Shown: piece by piece, positions 25,141 to 33,412 of the stretch
Numbering within the stretch: position 1 is the first letter of the stretch
Layout: the number at the start of each line of letters is the position of its first letter
From: ZAX-1 sp046533095
Lineage (GTDB): Bacteria > Bacillota > Clostridia > Lachnospirales > Lachnospiraceae
Length of the DNA: 64,000 bases
Direction of reading: 5' to 3'
Assembly: GCA_046533095.1 (NCBI GenBank)
Contig: JAJQRA010000031.1
Coordinates: 75,343-139,342 of the forward strand
Program-made: the position numbers and the translations under genes
The notes under the pieces: generated by a model
The model's database searches: none
Seen by the model: only the letters and a program-made list of their open reading frames with translations
What the model was told of the DNA's origin: nothing

Positions 25141-25275
25141 GTTACGATTCACAGCTCATTGCCACGCAGTCGCTTTTGTGCATTTTTTGTATAAAAGTGC
25201 AAGGGCTACATGTGCCAAGCCACACGCTCTTTGTGCAGTTTGTGTACAGAAACGTTACTTTCACGGCTGGCCATA
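25141..25275 (-). mobile_element. MITE-like element, relative of the one at 16448, overlapping the 3' end of trmD
   Basis: GTTACGATTCACAGC at 25141-25155 is the terminal repeat of the element at 16448. The following 120 bases match its reverse complement closely (shared blocks ATAAAAGTGCAAGGG, CTTTGTGCAGTTTGTGTACA, ACTTTCAC). The far end, TTTCACGGCTGGCC, overlaps the last codons of trmD, so the stop codon TGA of trmD lies in element-derived sequence. The far terminal repeat is degraded. Confidence 0.8.
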
Positions 25276-25956
25276 AACAGCAACAAGCAAATCCGGTCGG
25301 CGCTGTTTTGTGCGTAATATTGATTGTTCCCTGCGCCAAGCTTCTATATTTTTATGATGCCCGGACAGCAGTACCTTAGGCACTTTTTTCCCATTCCATT
25401 CTTCTGGCCTACTATATTGGGGATATTCAAGCAGACCGCCTTCTAGCGACTCATGAAAGCCGGATACATCATTGCTTAGCACCCCCGGCACCATGCGGGA
25501 AACGGCATCTACCATCACCATCGCCGCAAGTTCGCCTCCAGTCAATACATAGTCCCCGATCGACAGGTAATCCGTCACGATTTCTTCTAATACTCGTTCA
25601 TCGATTCCCTCATAATGTCCGCACAGAAACATAAGATCTTCTTCTAATGCAAGCGATTTTGCATCCTGCTGGGTAAATAGCGTCCCTTGGGGCGTTAGAT
25701 AGATGCAACGTATTTTTTTACCGATGCGCCCTATAACGGATTGGTAGGCATCATAAATAGGCTGCGCCTGCATCAACATTCCGGGTCCTCCTCCGTAAGG
25801 ATAGTCATCTACCTTATGGTGCTTATTGGTAGCGTAGTCGCGGATATTTATGGCTTCTATCTGAAGCGTCCCTTTCTCTACTGCCCGTCCAATGATACTT
25901 GTATCTAGTCCGGCCATCACCATTTCAGGAAATAGCGTTAAAATGTAGAACTTCAT
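25261..25956 (-). CDS. trmD: tRNA (guanine37-N1)-methyltransferase
   Basis: SAM-dependent enzyme of 231 aa methylating G37 of tRNAs with a G36-G37 sequence, which prevents +1 frameshifting. Motifs: LTLFPEMV at the start, DDYPYGGGPGM, the knotted SAM site YLTPQGTLF, FLCGHYEGIDERV and SIGDYVLTGGELA, and the C-terminal DVSGFHESLEGGLLEYPQYS. The last residues VYGQP and the stop derive from a MITE-like insertion. It is in the normal order rimM-trmD-rplS. Confidence 0.97.
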   Translation of the reverse strand: MKFYILTLFPEMVMAGLDTSIIGRAVEKGTLQIEAINIRDYATNKHHKVDDYPYGGGPGMLMQAQPIYDAYQSVIGRIGKKIRCIYLTPQGTLFTQQDAKSLALEEDLMFLCGHYEGIDERVLEEIVTDYLSIGDYVLTGGELAAMVMVDAVSRMVPGVLSNDVSGFHESLEGGLLEYPQYSRPEEWNGKKVPKVLLSGHHKNIEAWRREQSILRTKQRRPDLLVAVYGQP

Positions 25957-25967
25957 CCTACCACCCT

Positions 25968-26474
25968 TTAGCGCAAGCCCCGCATAAGATGCACACGCAT
26001 GATTCGCCCTTTCATATCAACATTTAAAATACACTCCTTAATCGCAGGCAGCAGCAGTTCTTTTTTATCTTGCCCCGCAACTACATACACGTCATTTGCC
26101 CCAGTCAAAAGTACGTCCACAATATCCCCTAATGCCTCTCCTTCGTCGGATACGACTGCCATACCGATTAAGTCCCCGATAAAGTATTCGTCCTCCCCAC
26201 AAGGCAGGGCCTGCTCTTTTGTAACATAAAGACTTTTCCCTTTGTATCTTTCCACTTCATTTATATCATCAATTCCCTTAAATTTTAAGATTACCTTATT
26301 TTTAAAAAACTTTACTTGGGTAATTTCAAGGGTTTGCTGTTCTTTTCCGGTATCCAAGATTACCTGTTTTAATTGCTGAAAGCGTGTAGCATCGTCTGTA
26401 GTTGGGAATACTTTTACCTCGCCTTTAATCCCATGCGTACTCGTGATAATACCCACCTGTATGTTCTCATCCAT
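25968..26474 (-). CDS. rimM: 16S rRNA processing protein RimM
   Basis: Protein of about 168 aa required for 30S maturation, binding S19. N-terminal beta-barrel motif QVGIITSTHGIKGEVKVFPT, C-terminal PRC-barrel region YFIGDLIGMAVV and ANDVYVV, LLPAIKE. The ATG at 26474 has an AAGGAG site; a longer frame from 26540 is less likely. It directly precedes trmD (gap 11 bases). Confidence 0.95.
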   Translation of the reverse strand: MDENIQVGIITSTHGIKGEVKVFPTTDDATRFQQLKQVILDTGKEQQTLEITQVKFFKNKVILKFKGIDDINEVERYKGKSLYVTKEQALPCGEDEYFIGDLIGMAVVSDEGEALGDIVDVLLTGANDVYVVAGQDKKELLLPAIKECILNVDMKGRIMRVHLMRGLR

Positions 26475-26519
26475 AAGTACTCCTTCGTTCCTCTTACCCT
26501 GTTTTGTTTTAAATGAAAC

Positions 26520-26563
26520 ACCCAGCCATAAAGCTTTCAAATCGCAAGCTATCTGGACTGGGT
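26520..26563 (-). terminator. Weak hairpin between khpA and rimM
   Basis: ACCCAG and CTGGGT pair around a loop with a second AAGCTT-like stem. No clear T-run follows on the minus strand, so it may be an mRNA processing or partial attenuation site rather than a full terminator. Confidence 0.3.
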
Positions 26564-26617
26564 GGGCACTCTTTACGAAGCTCCATCTTACAAAACGAAG
26601 TATTTCATGCGAAAATC

Positions 26618-26848
26618 TTATTGCATAATTTCTACAATTACTTTTTGGTTTTCCTTTGTCGCTGCAGCTTTTACTACCGCTCGGATCGCTTTTGCAATGC
26701 GCCCCTGCTTTCCAATTACCTTGCCCATATCTGTCTGGGCAACCCGTAGTTCGATTACAATCGCCTTTTCGCTCTGCTTTTGTGTAACTACAACGTCTTC
26801 TGGATGTTCTACGAGTCCCTTTGCAATTACTTCCACCAATTCTTTCAT
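26618..26848 (-). CDS. khpA: KH-domain RNA-binding protein KhpA (YlqC)
   Basis: Protein of 76 aa with a single KH domain: the RNA-binding loop appears as VIGKQGRIAKAIRAVVKAAA. The family works with KhpB/EloR in RNA binding and cell-wall elongation control. It lies in the conserved position between rpsP and rimM. GAGGTG precedes the ATG. Confidence 0.95.
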   Translation of the reverse strand: MKELVEVIAKGLVEHPEDVVVTQKQSEKAIVIELRVAQTDMGKVIGKQGRIAKAIRAVVKAAATKENQKVIVEIMQ

Positions 26849-26865
26849 AACGTCACCTCACGAAC

Positions 26866-27108
26866 TTATTTTTCGATACCGGCCACTTTGAAAATTTTTC
26901 CTACCATTTCTGTCGGCTGAGCACCATTTGCTAACCATTTTTTTGCCAATTCCTCGTTCACATGAAATTCGCTTGGATCTTTGGTTGGATCGTAAGTACC
27001 AATTTCTTCGATGCATTTCCCATCTCTTGGAGATCTGGAATCTGCCACAACGATTCTATAGAAAGGAGCTTTCTTTTGTCCCATTCTTTTCAATCTGATT
27101 TTTACCAT
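26866..27108 (-). CDS. rpsP: Ribosomal protein S16
   Basis: Protein of 80 aa, normal length, starting VKIRLKRMGQKKAPFYRIVV and containing DGKCIEEIGTYDP. It is part of the small subunit body. AAGGAGG precedes the ATG. In the order ffh-rpsP-khpA-rimM. Confidence 0.98.
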   Translation of the reverse strand: MVKIRLKRMGQKKAPFYRIVVADSRSPRDGKCIEEIGTYDPTKDPSEFHVNEELAKKWLANGAQPTEMVGKIFKVAGIEK

Positions 27109-27218
27109 TACATTTCACCTCCTTTGCATGGGCTCTGGCAAGATCGCTTCGAGCCTAGTATCAAGCACATCCTGTTTCATTGTATGAAACGCTTGGATGT
27201 TGCCTTTCCATCATTTAT

Positions 27219-28568
27219 CTAAAAAGGTAGTTTAAATCTTCCTTTTTTAGCACTTTTACCGCCCATTAGGCCGGGCATCTGTTTCATCATTTTCTTAGAC
27301 TGCTCAAATTGTTTTACCAAGCGGTTGACATCGCTGATATCTACACCCGACCCCTTTGCTATCCTTCGCTTTCTGCTCGGGTTTAAAATCGCAGGGTTGC
27401 TTCTTTCTTGCGGTGTCATCGAATAGATCATGCCTTCGATCTTTGCCATCTTTTTTTCATCCATAGCCCCTTCAATCTCTGCTAATTGGGAGCCTCCCAT
27501 ACCCGGCATCATACTTAAAACACTTGACAATCCACCCATCTTTTTCATCTGGTTCATCGATTCTAAGTAGTCGTCAAAGCCAAATTCCGCTTTCTTTATT
27601 TTCCTTTCCAGTTCCCTTGCCTTGTCATCATCGATTTCGTCTTGTACTTTTTCAATTAGGGTAAGGACATCGCCCATGCCTAGTATTCTTGATGCCATAC
27701 GGTCCGGGTAAAATTGCTCTAAATCGGATAGCTTTTCCCCCGTACCGACATATAAAATCGGTTTGCCTGTAACCGCACGGATAGAGAGTGCCGCACCGCC
27801 CCTTGTATCGCCATCGAATTTTGTCAGTATAACGCCATCGATGCCAATTTTCTCCTGAAACATCGTCGCTGCATTTACCGCATCCTGCCCGGTCATTGCG
27901 TCTACAACGAGAATGGCCTGATCTACCTTGACCGCCGCCTTGATTTCTTTTAATTCGTCCATCATTTCTTCATCGATGTGAAGGCGTCCTGCCGTATCTA
28001 AAATAACCACATTAAATCCATGTTTCGTTGCATGTTCCACTGCCGCCTTTGCAATATTTACCGGGCTATGCTTGTCGCCCATCGAAAAGACTTCCACACC
28101 TTGCTTTTCTCCATTTACCTGCAGCTGCAAAATAGCTGCAGGACGGTAAATATCACAGGCCACAAGAAGCGGCTTTTTGCCTTTTTGCTTTAGCTTGCCT
28201 GCTATTTTCGCAGTGGTCGTCGTCTTTCCGGCACCTTGTAGGCCGGCCATCAATAAAACGGTCATCTGGTTCGATGGCTTTAGGGCAATTTCCGTCGTTT
28301 CACTGCCCATCAAATTGACCATTTCTTCATTTACAATCTTAATCACCATTTGCCCGGGATTTAAGCCATTCATAACATCCTGCCCAACGGCACGTTCCTG
28401 CACGGCTTGTATAAACTGCTTTACGACTTTAAAATTGACATCTGCCTCAAGCAATGCCATTTTTACTTCTTTTAAGGCCACCTTTACATCTGCTTGCGTC
28501 AAAAGCCCTTTGCTTTTCAACGCTTTAAATACATTCTGCAATTTTTCAGATAAGCTGTCAAATGCCAT
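27219..28568 (-). CDS. ffh: Signal recognition particle protein Ffh
   Basis: GTPase of 449 aa. The N domain is followed by the G domain with GLQGAGKTTTTAKIA (G1), DTAGRLHID (G3) and TKFDGDTRGGA (G4), then the Met-rich M domain (about 300-449, MNQMKKMGGLSSVLSMMPGM, with the RNA-binding SRKRRIAKGSG). It targets nascent membrane proteins to FtsY. GGAG precedes the ATG. It follows ylxM with a 2-base gap. Confidence 0.98.
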   Translation of the reverse strand: MAFDSLSEKLQNVFKALKSKGLLTQADVKVALKEVKMALLEADVNFKVVKQFIQAVQERAVGQDVMNGLNPGQMVIKIVNEEMVNLMGSETTEIALKPSNQMTVLLMAGLQGAGKTTTTAKIAGKLKQKGKKPLLVACDIYRPAAILQLQVNGEKQGVEVFSMGDKHSPVNIAKAAVEHATKHGFNVVILDTAGRLHIDEEMMDELKEIKAAVKVDQAILVVDAMTGQDAVNAATMFQEKIGIDGVILTKFDGDTRGGAALSIRAVTGKPILYVGTGEKLSDLEQFYPDRMASRILGMGDVLTLIEKVQDEIDDDKARELERKIKKAEFGFDDYLESMNQMKKMGGLSSVLSMMPGMGGSQLAEIEGAMDEKKMAKIEGMIYSMTPQERSNPAILNPSRKRRIAKGSGVDISDVNRLVKQFEQSKKMMKQMPGLMGGKSAKKGRFKLPF

Positions 28569-28570
28569 TG

Positions 28571-29017
28571 TTATAACTCCTCTAAGATTTCCTTGGAAAT
28601 TCGTCTGATTTCTGCCATAACCGCTCCTTCATTTTGATAGATAGCAGGATTGCCTGTAGCGTTTGTATCTCGATTGCTGTCATTGTTCCTATCGGGATGA
28701 TGATCGCTACAAGCACGATTGTTCCTGTCGGGATTGGTATTCCACTCACCGGCTGCAAGTGCATGAATCCGTTTCATCTTATCTTTTGCTTTTAAAAAAC
28801 GCTCCAGAAGGTGAAGTTTTTCCTCATAGCCATCTAATCGCTTGTCACAGCGTTTGACCAAATCATGAACCCCTTGGCGGCTGATGCTGCATTCTTCTGC
28901 AATTTCACTTAAACTAAAATCATGCAGTACAAAATCTTCGTATACTGCCCTTTGATGTTCGGTCAGCAGCTCCCCGTAAAAATCATAGAGATATGTCTGC
29001 CTTACTTTTTTTTCCAT
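28571..29017 (-). CDS. ylxM: YlxM-family helix-turn-helix protein
   Basis: SRP-associated regulator of about 148 aa from the preferred start MEKKVRQTYLYDFYGELL, where family members begin; an upstream in-frame ATG at 29092 would add 25 residues. The helix-turn-helix is FSLSEIAEECSISRQGVHDL at about residues 40-60. The C-terminus carries an Asn/Asp/Arg-rich low-complexity stretch (PDRNNDSNRDTN) not typical of the family, which is normally about 110 aa. Cotranscribed with ffh. Confidence 0.9.
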   Translation of the reverse strand: MEKKVRQTYLYDFYGELLTEHQRAVYEDFVLHDFSLSEIAEECSISRQGVHDLVKRCDKRLDGYEEKLHLLERFLKAKDKMKRIHALAAGEWNTNPDRNNRACSDHHPDRNNDSNRDTNATGNPAIYQNEGAVMAEIRRISKEILEEL

Positions 29018-29196
29018 CTTTTGCCTATCTATATGTGCAAGCCACGATTCCAGCGTCCCTTCCTTGCATCCATTGGGATATTGAATCATCATTGCATCTG
29101 CATTTCCTTTATCTATTATTTAAGAAATATCCGGCGTTGGAATGCTTCGTTTCGGGCTATTTCCTTATAGTTATTTTCAAAATCGCTATCTTTGCT

Positions 29197-29225
29197 ATCA
29201 TACTATAAACCCAAAATACTGTCAA
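29197..29225 (-). promoter_or_regulatory. SigA-type promoter for ylxM-ffh and the downstream cluster
   Basis: On the minus strand TTGACA (29220-29225), 17-base spacer, TATGAT (29197-29202). A strong match, placed 105-180 bases before ylxM. Confidence 0.75.
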
Positions 29226-29298
29226 GTGTTTTTTCTTGACAATCATTTGCAAAAACCATACCAATTTTGCCGTTTGGCGCAAAGGGTAATCGTTAAAT

Positions 29299-29622
29299 TT
29301 AAACCGCCGCGCTCATCACTTTGAAATTCAGTTCTGTTCCTGCGCCATCAGCGATGTAATCAACTGCACGATCAGGAGCGATGCCGAAACGACCCGCTGT
29401 CTGCACGGCATCGATATTCGCTCCAAGGAATATGAACTCCCAGCCGTATTTTGCCTTCTGATGCTCAATCTGCACTTTGACTTTATCCGCCGAATACTTA
29501 CGGCCGCTGTTTTCCTCGCCGTCCGTGATTATAACGAACATAACTTTTTCGGCACGGTAGTCGTCGGCAGTATGTCGCTGGGCGTTCCCAATTTTGTGAA
29601 TTTTCATTGCTGTGTCCTCCAA
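29299..29622 (-). pseudogene. Fragment of a von Willebrand A-domain protein
   Basis: About 107 aa matching the C-terminal half of a VWA (YegL-like) domain: FVIITDGEENSGRKYSADKV, YGWEFIFLGANIDAV, AGRFGIAPDRAVDY and LNFKVMSAA. The domain start, with the metal-ion DxSxS site, is missing and the frame begins without a convincing start. Codon use (GCG, CGC-rich) resembles the adjacent MFS gene more than the rest of the window. Most likely a truncated relic. Confidence 0.75.
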
Positions 29623-29702
29623 AAAGTTTTAGTTTCTTGTTATAGCGTCCGCACACGATGGTCGCCCTCCTTGTGAACTGCACTTGTGCTTAGTCCGTCC
29701 AA

Positions 29703-30866
29703 TCATGCTGCTGTGCGTGTGCTTTTCATAAAGACAATCAATATCACCGCTGCCGCGAGGGAAAGCGCAGCGCCAAAGATAAATGGCGCAGTAGAGCCAA
29801 AGGTGTTCCACAATAACCCGGCAATGACGCTGGCTGGGAGCAGCGCAATACCCGCGGCTGTGGATTGCAGTCCAAGCATGGTTCCTTTGAGATGCTCCGG
29901 CGAAATCTCCGCCACAAACGCCCGCTCCACTCCGGCAATCATCGCCGTGTACACGCCATAAATCACAAATGCCACCATCATCACAGGACTGCTCTTTGCA
30001 AACGCAAACCCCAAATAGCACACCGCAAAGAGAATATAGCCGGGAACCAGCAGCTTTTTTCTGCCGATTCTGTCCGACAGTCTGCCCAGTGGCATGGACA
30101 AAATTGACGCTGTAATATTGTAGATAAAATAGAGCAGAATCACGCTGATATCGTCAAAACCGATGGATTTCGCTTTCAACAGCAGAAATGTATTTGACGA
30201 GTTACCCAGTGTGAACAAAAACACTACCAATAAATATAATCTTAATTGCCCGTCGATTGCCTTGATGTTTTTCCAGAATGGCTCCCGTTTTTTGATTTGC
30301 TTCGGCACCTTTTTCTGCTTGATGAAAAAGAACATACACAGTCCCAAGGCCGCCGGAATCATAGAAATCCAAAACAAACCCTTGTAGTCGTAAGTCCCTT
30401 TGACTCCGCGTAGCAGAAAATACGTAATCAAAATGCCGATGGCCGCCCCGGCCATGTCCAGCATCTTATGCAAACCAAACGCTTTACCCATATGGTTTTT
30501 GTCTGCGCTTTCGCTGACCAGCACATCGCGCGGCGCTGTCCGAATGCCCTTGCCCACTCGGTCAATCACCCTCGCCCCTAATATGCCCAACCATGACCCA
30601 GCAAAAATCAGAGCCAGTTTATACAGCACCCCTGTGGCGTAGCCCGAAAAGGCGAGCGCCTTTTTCTTTTGAAATCTGTCGCTAACATAGCCGCTGAATA
30701 CTTTTAGCAGACTGGCGAGGCTCTCGGCGATGCCCTCGATCACACCAATCAGAGCGGGGGTTGCGCCAAAGGCGGATGTAAGATACAAGGGAATTAGCGG
30801 ATAGACCATCTCGGTACTGAGGTCGGTGAAAAAACTGACCAAGCCGAGAAAAAATATGTTAAGCAT
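29703..30866 (-). CDS. MFS transporter (putative drug or metabolite exporter)
   Basis: Membrane protein of 387 aa with about twelve hydrophobic segments. MFS signatures: VSDRFQKKKALAFSGYATG (loop 2-3), RVIDRVGKGIRTAPRDVLV and, in the second half, GRLSDRIGRKKLLVPGY. The family member closest in pattern is the MFS group annotated as arsenite-efflux-like or unknown-substrate transporters; I cannot name the substrate. AGAGG precedes the ATG. Its GC-richer codon use and the flanking gene fragments suggest acquisition. It is not coupled to neighbours. Confidence 0.88.
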   Translation of the reverse strand: MLNIFFLGLVSFFTDLSTEMVYPLIPLYLTSAFGATPALIGVIEGIAESLASLLKVFSGYVSDRFQKKKALAFSGYATGVLYKLALIFAGSWLGILGARVIDRVGKGIRTAPRDVLVSESADKNHMGKAFGLHKMLDMAGAAIGILITYFLLRGVKGTYDYKGLFWISMIPAALGLCMFFFIKQKKVPKQIKKREPFWKNIKAIDGQLRLYLLVVFLFTLGNSSNTFLLLKAKSIGFDDISVILLYFIYNITASILSMPLGRLSDRIGRKKLLVPGYILFAVCYLGFAFAKSSPVMMVAFVIYGVYTAMIAGVERAFVAEISPEHLKGTMLGLQSTAAGIALLPASVIAGLLWNTFGSTAPFIFGAALSLAAAVILIVFMKSTRTAA

Positions 30867-31039
30867 AAGAACCTCTTTCCAGTTTCAGTCGTTTTCCACA
30901 TAGCCACCGATAAATCACGACACCTAAGCAGATTTTCGCCGCCACAACCATGCAGTTGCGGGCGTGGTGCGCGAAAAACACCGTCTTGTCTATGTCCGGA
31001 AAGTGAATTTCGCAACCATATTGGATCTATGTCAATACT

Positions 31040-31279
31040 TTGGACAAAAAAGTCGAAAGGTTCCACATATATTGTTGCATCACCGAGCGTAAGTGAAGCG
31101 AAAAAGATAATGTTCTTTACACCTTGGCTGTTTGCCTTTGTAATAAAGTAGCCTGCAGTGGCGGAAACGCCATTCACTTCCGAAATGGTCTCATTACCCT
31201 CAATCAGCGTATCGGTTACAGGCATACCCGGTGTGGCGATGATGACCTTTGTTTCACCGATTTTACCTTCGAGGCCCAC
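31040..31279 (-). pseudogene. Unrecognised gene fragment upstream of the MFS gene
   Basis: About 78 residues with protein-like composition (VIIATPGMPVTDTLIEGNET, then VKNIIFFASLTLGDATIYV) start right after an in-frame stop and have no proper initiation signal. After residue 78 the frame continues to 30794 through sequence that looks like wrong-frame translation and overlaps the MFS start. I do not recognise the family. It looks like the middle part of a gene broken on both sides. Confidence 0.5.
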
Positions 31280-31301
31280 CTGTCAACTTTTCACCTAGCT
31301 T

Positions 31302-31871
31302 CTACTGCTCATACATGCTTAATATTCTTTTTGCAACCGTCTTTTTTGTCAGTCGAAGATCCATCGCCTGTTTTTCGATATGCTTATGTGCTTGCGGTTC
31401 TGTCATTTTTAAATTTTCAATCAAGACGCATTTTGCCCGGTCAACAATACGTATGTCTTCAATTTTTTGCAGGAGCTTCTTGTTTTCTTTCTCCATTTTG
31501 GACATTTTATTGTACGATGCCTGTGAAAGCTTTAATGCGCTCCAAAATATGTTTTTGTTGATGGGCTTTGCTACGGTAAACACGCCATAGTCCTCTACTT
31601 TTTCTGAAACTTCATCATAAAGCTCTGCCTTTACGACAAGAATCACCTGGCAGATGCTCCCTGCCATAATACTTAGAGCCAATCGATCTCCATACTCGTC
31701 AAAAAGGGGAGCATTTATAATACATAAGTCAAAATCACGTTCAATAAAAAGGCGCCTTGCCTCGCCACAATTCATGACAGTTACGATTTCTTCATACGTA
31801 TGATGCGACAATATTTCCAGAAAAACTGTGATACTTTTTTCCGTACTGGATACAATTAAAACACGATTCAT
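31302..31871 (-). CDS. ANTAR-domain response regulator
   Basis: Protein of 189 aa. Residues 1-120 form a receiver-like domain (VLIVSSTEKSITVFLEIL; CIINAPLFDE in place of the usual DxxMP, so the phosphoacceptor region is degenerate). A coiled linker and a C-terminal ANTAR RNA-binding domain follow (DRAKCVLIENLKMTEPQAHK, AMDLRLTKKTVAKRIL). ANTAR proteins stop transcription termination by binding paired hexaloop hairpins. Directly downstream of glnA (42-base gap), an arrangement common in Clostridia where it is linked to nitrogen control. Confidence 0.9.
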   Translation of the reverse strand: MNRVLIVSSTEKSITVFLEILSHHTYEEIVTVMNCGEARRLFIERDFDLCIINAPLFDEYGDRLALSIMAGSICQVILVVKAELYDEVSEKVEDYGVFTVAKPINKNIFWSALKLSQASYNKMSKMEKENKKLLQKIEDIRIVDRAKCVLIENLKMTEPQAHKHIEKQAMDLRLTKKTVAKRILSMYEQ

Positions 31872-31913
31872 ATAGTCCCTTTCGCATTGAACACTTGGTG
31901 TCTGTGGTGCTCC

Positions 31914-33233
31914 CTAAATAACTTCAAAATATCGTTCATGGCAGAAGGTTTCTTTACTTTTTGCCATTTCAAATTCAGAAATTTCTTCTCTTTTTGCATG
32001 AATATATTTATCCAGAATTTCATCTCCGACTATTTTCCTCACAAAAACGCTTTCCTCTGCAAGGGCAATCGCATCCTTAAGGCTACCCGGCAATGGTACT
32101 AGTTCCTTTTTCACCGTTTCATCTATATGGTATAGATCTAAGTCTACCGGTGGCTGCAGTTCTAATTTTTTTTCAATTCCATCAAGCCCTGCACTTAAGA
32201 TGATTGCAAACGCAAGATAGGGGTTTAATGCCGCATCCGGCGATCGAAGTTCTATCCGCATATTTTCCCCCATTGCAGCCGGAATCCGAATAAACTGGGA
32301 ACGGTTCTTGTGCGACCAGGATAAAAAACCCGGTGCTTTAAAGCCACCAAACCTGTCATATGAATTCAGAACAGGATTTAAAAATGCCGTTATCTCTGCC
32401 CCTTTTTCCAGGATTCCGGCAATAAAACTATTTGCGGCCATCGAATCCGCAACATTTTCATAGTTAAAAATATTATTCTTGTTTTGAAACAGTGATAGAT
32501 TAATATGCAGTCCGCTGCCGCTTTTATCTGCAAAGGGCTTGGGCATAAAGGACGCATAAAGGCCATTTGTAGCCGCGATAGACTTTACTGCATATTTAAA
32601 GGAAAGGAAATTGTCCGCCGCCTGAAGCACATCGCTGTATCGAAAATCAATTTCATGCTGTCCCGGTCCTTCTTCGTGGTGGGAAGCTTCCGGGTTAATG
32701 CCCATTTCTTCTAAGCATAGGCAAATTTCCCTTCTTATATTTTCCCCTTTGTCTAGTGGGGACACATCAAAATATCCGCCATTATCATGCGTATTTTTAC
32801 TTGAAACCCCATTTTCATCTGTTTTAAAAAGGTAAAACTCACATTCCGTACCGATTTTACAATTAAAACCCATCTGTTCGCTTCTTTTTGCTACTTTCTT
32901 TAGAAGATTCCTTGCATCACATATAAATGAAGTCCCATCTGCATTCTTAATATTGCAATAAAAACGAATGACCCGCCCTTGCTGCGGCCTCCATGGAAGG
33001 ACACTTACCGTTGCCGGATCTGGAAACAAAAGCAGATCTGAATTTGTAATATCCGCAAACCCGGTAATGCTGGACCCATCAAAAGAAATGCCAGTTTCAA
33101 ATGCCCGCTCTAGTTCTTGGGACATGATAGAAACGTTTTTTTGCTGTCCAACTAAATCGCAAAAGAACAGGCGTACAAATTTAATGTCATTTTCATTCAC
33201 AAATTCTAAAATTTCTTTTACTGTATTATTCAT
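31914..33233 (-). CDS. glnA: Glutamine synthetase type I
   Basis: Enzyme of 439 aa making glutamine from glutamate, ammonia and ATP. Family blocks: FDGSSITGF, EFYLF (metal ligands), HHEEGPGQHEIDF, then SGSGLHINLSLF, and the glutamate/ATP loop RSQFIRIPA. Length and the absence of a Tyr adenylylation motif fit the Gram-positive GSI-alpha form. AGGA precedes the ATG. It forms a unit with the ANTAR gene. The upstream spacer is occupied by the ilvA 3' repeat array. Confidence 0.96.
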   Translation of the reverse strand: MNNTVKEILEFVNENDIKFVRLFFCDLVGQQKNVSIMSQELERAFETGISFDGSSITGFADITNSDLLLFPDPATVSVLPWRPQQGRVIRFYCNIKNADGTSFICDARNLLKKVAKRSEQMGFNCKIGTECEFYLFKTDENGVSSKNTHDNGGYFDVSPLDKGENIRREICLCLEEMGINPEASHHEEGPGQHEIDFRYSDVLQAADNFLSFKYAVKSIAATNGLYASFMPKPFADKSGSGLHINLSLFQNKNNIFNYENVADSMAANSFIAGILEKGAEITAFLNPVLNSYDRFGGFKAPGFLSWSHKNRSQFIRIPAAMGENMRIELRSPDAALNPYLAFAIILSAGLDGIEKKLELQPPVDLDLYHIDETVKKELVPLPGSLKDAIALAEESVFVRKIVGDEILDKYIHAKREEISEFEMAKSKETFCHERYFEVI

Positions 33234-33253
33234 ATCCTATCAACTCCTATCTG

Positions 33254-33412
33254 CTTTCATCGTTGTTTTCTATTGCATATTCCTATAAGTTCGTCCGAAC
33301 AGTCCGCCTTCATCGTTGCTTTTTATCGCATATCCCTATAAGTTCGTCCGAACAGTCCGCTTTCATCATTGCTTTCTATCGCATATCCCTATAAATTTGT
33401 CCGAACAATCTT
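33254..33412. repeat. 53-bp unit in three tandem copies at the ilvA 3' end
   Basis: Copies start near 33254, 33307 and 33360 with an exact 53-bp period. The third copy contains the end of ilvA (encoding IVRTNL and TAG); the stop-equivalent CTA recurs at 33283, 33336 and 33389. The two outer copies are more alike (CCTATAAGTTCGTCCGAACA in A and B) than either is to the coding one. Confidence 0.95.
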
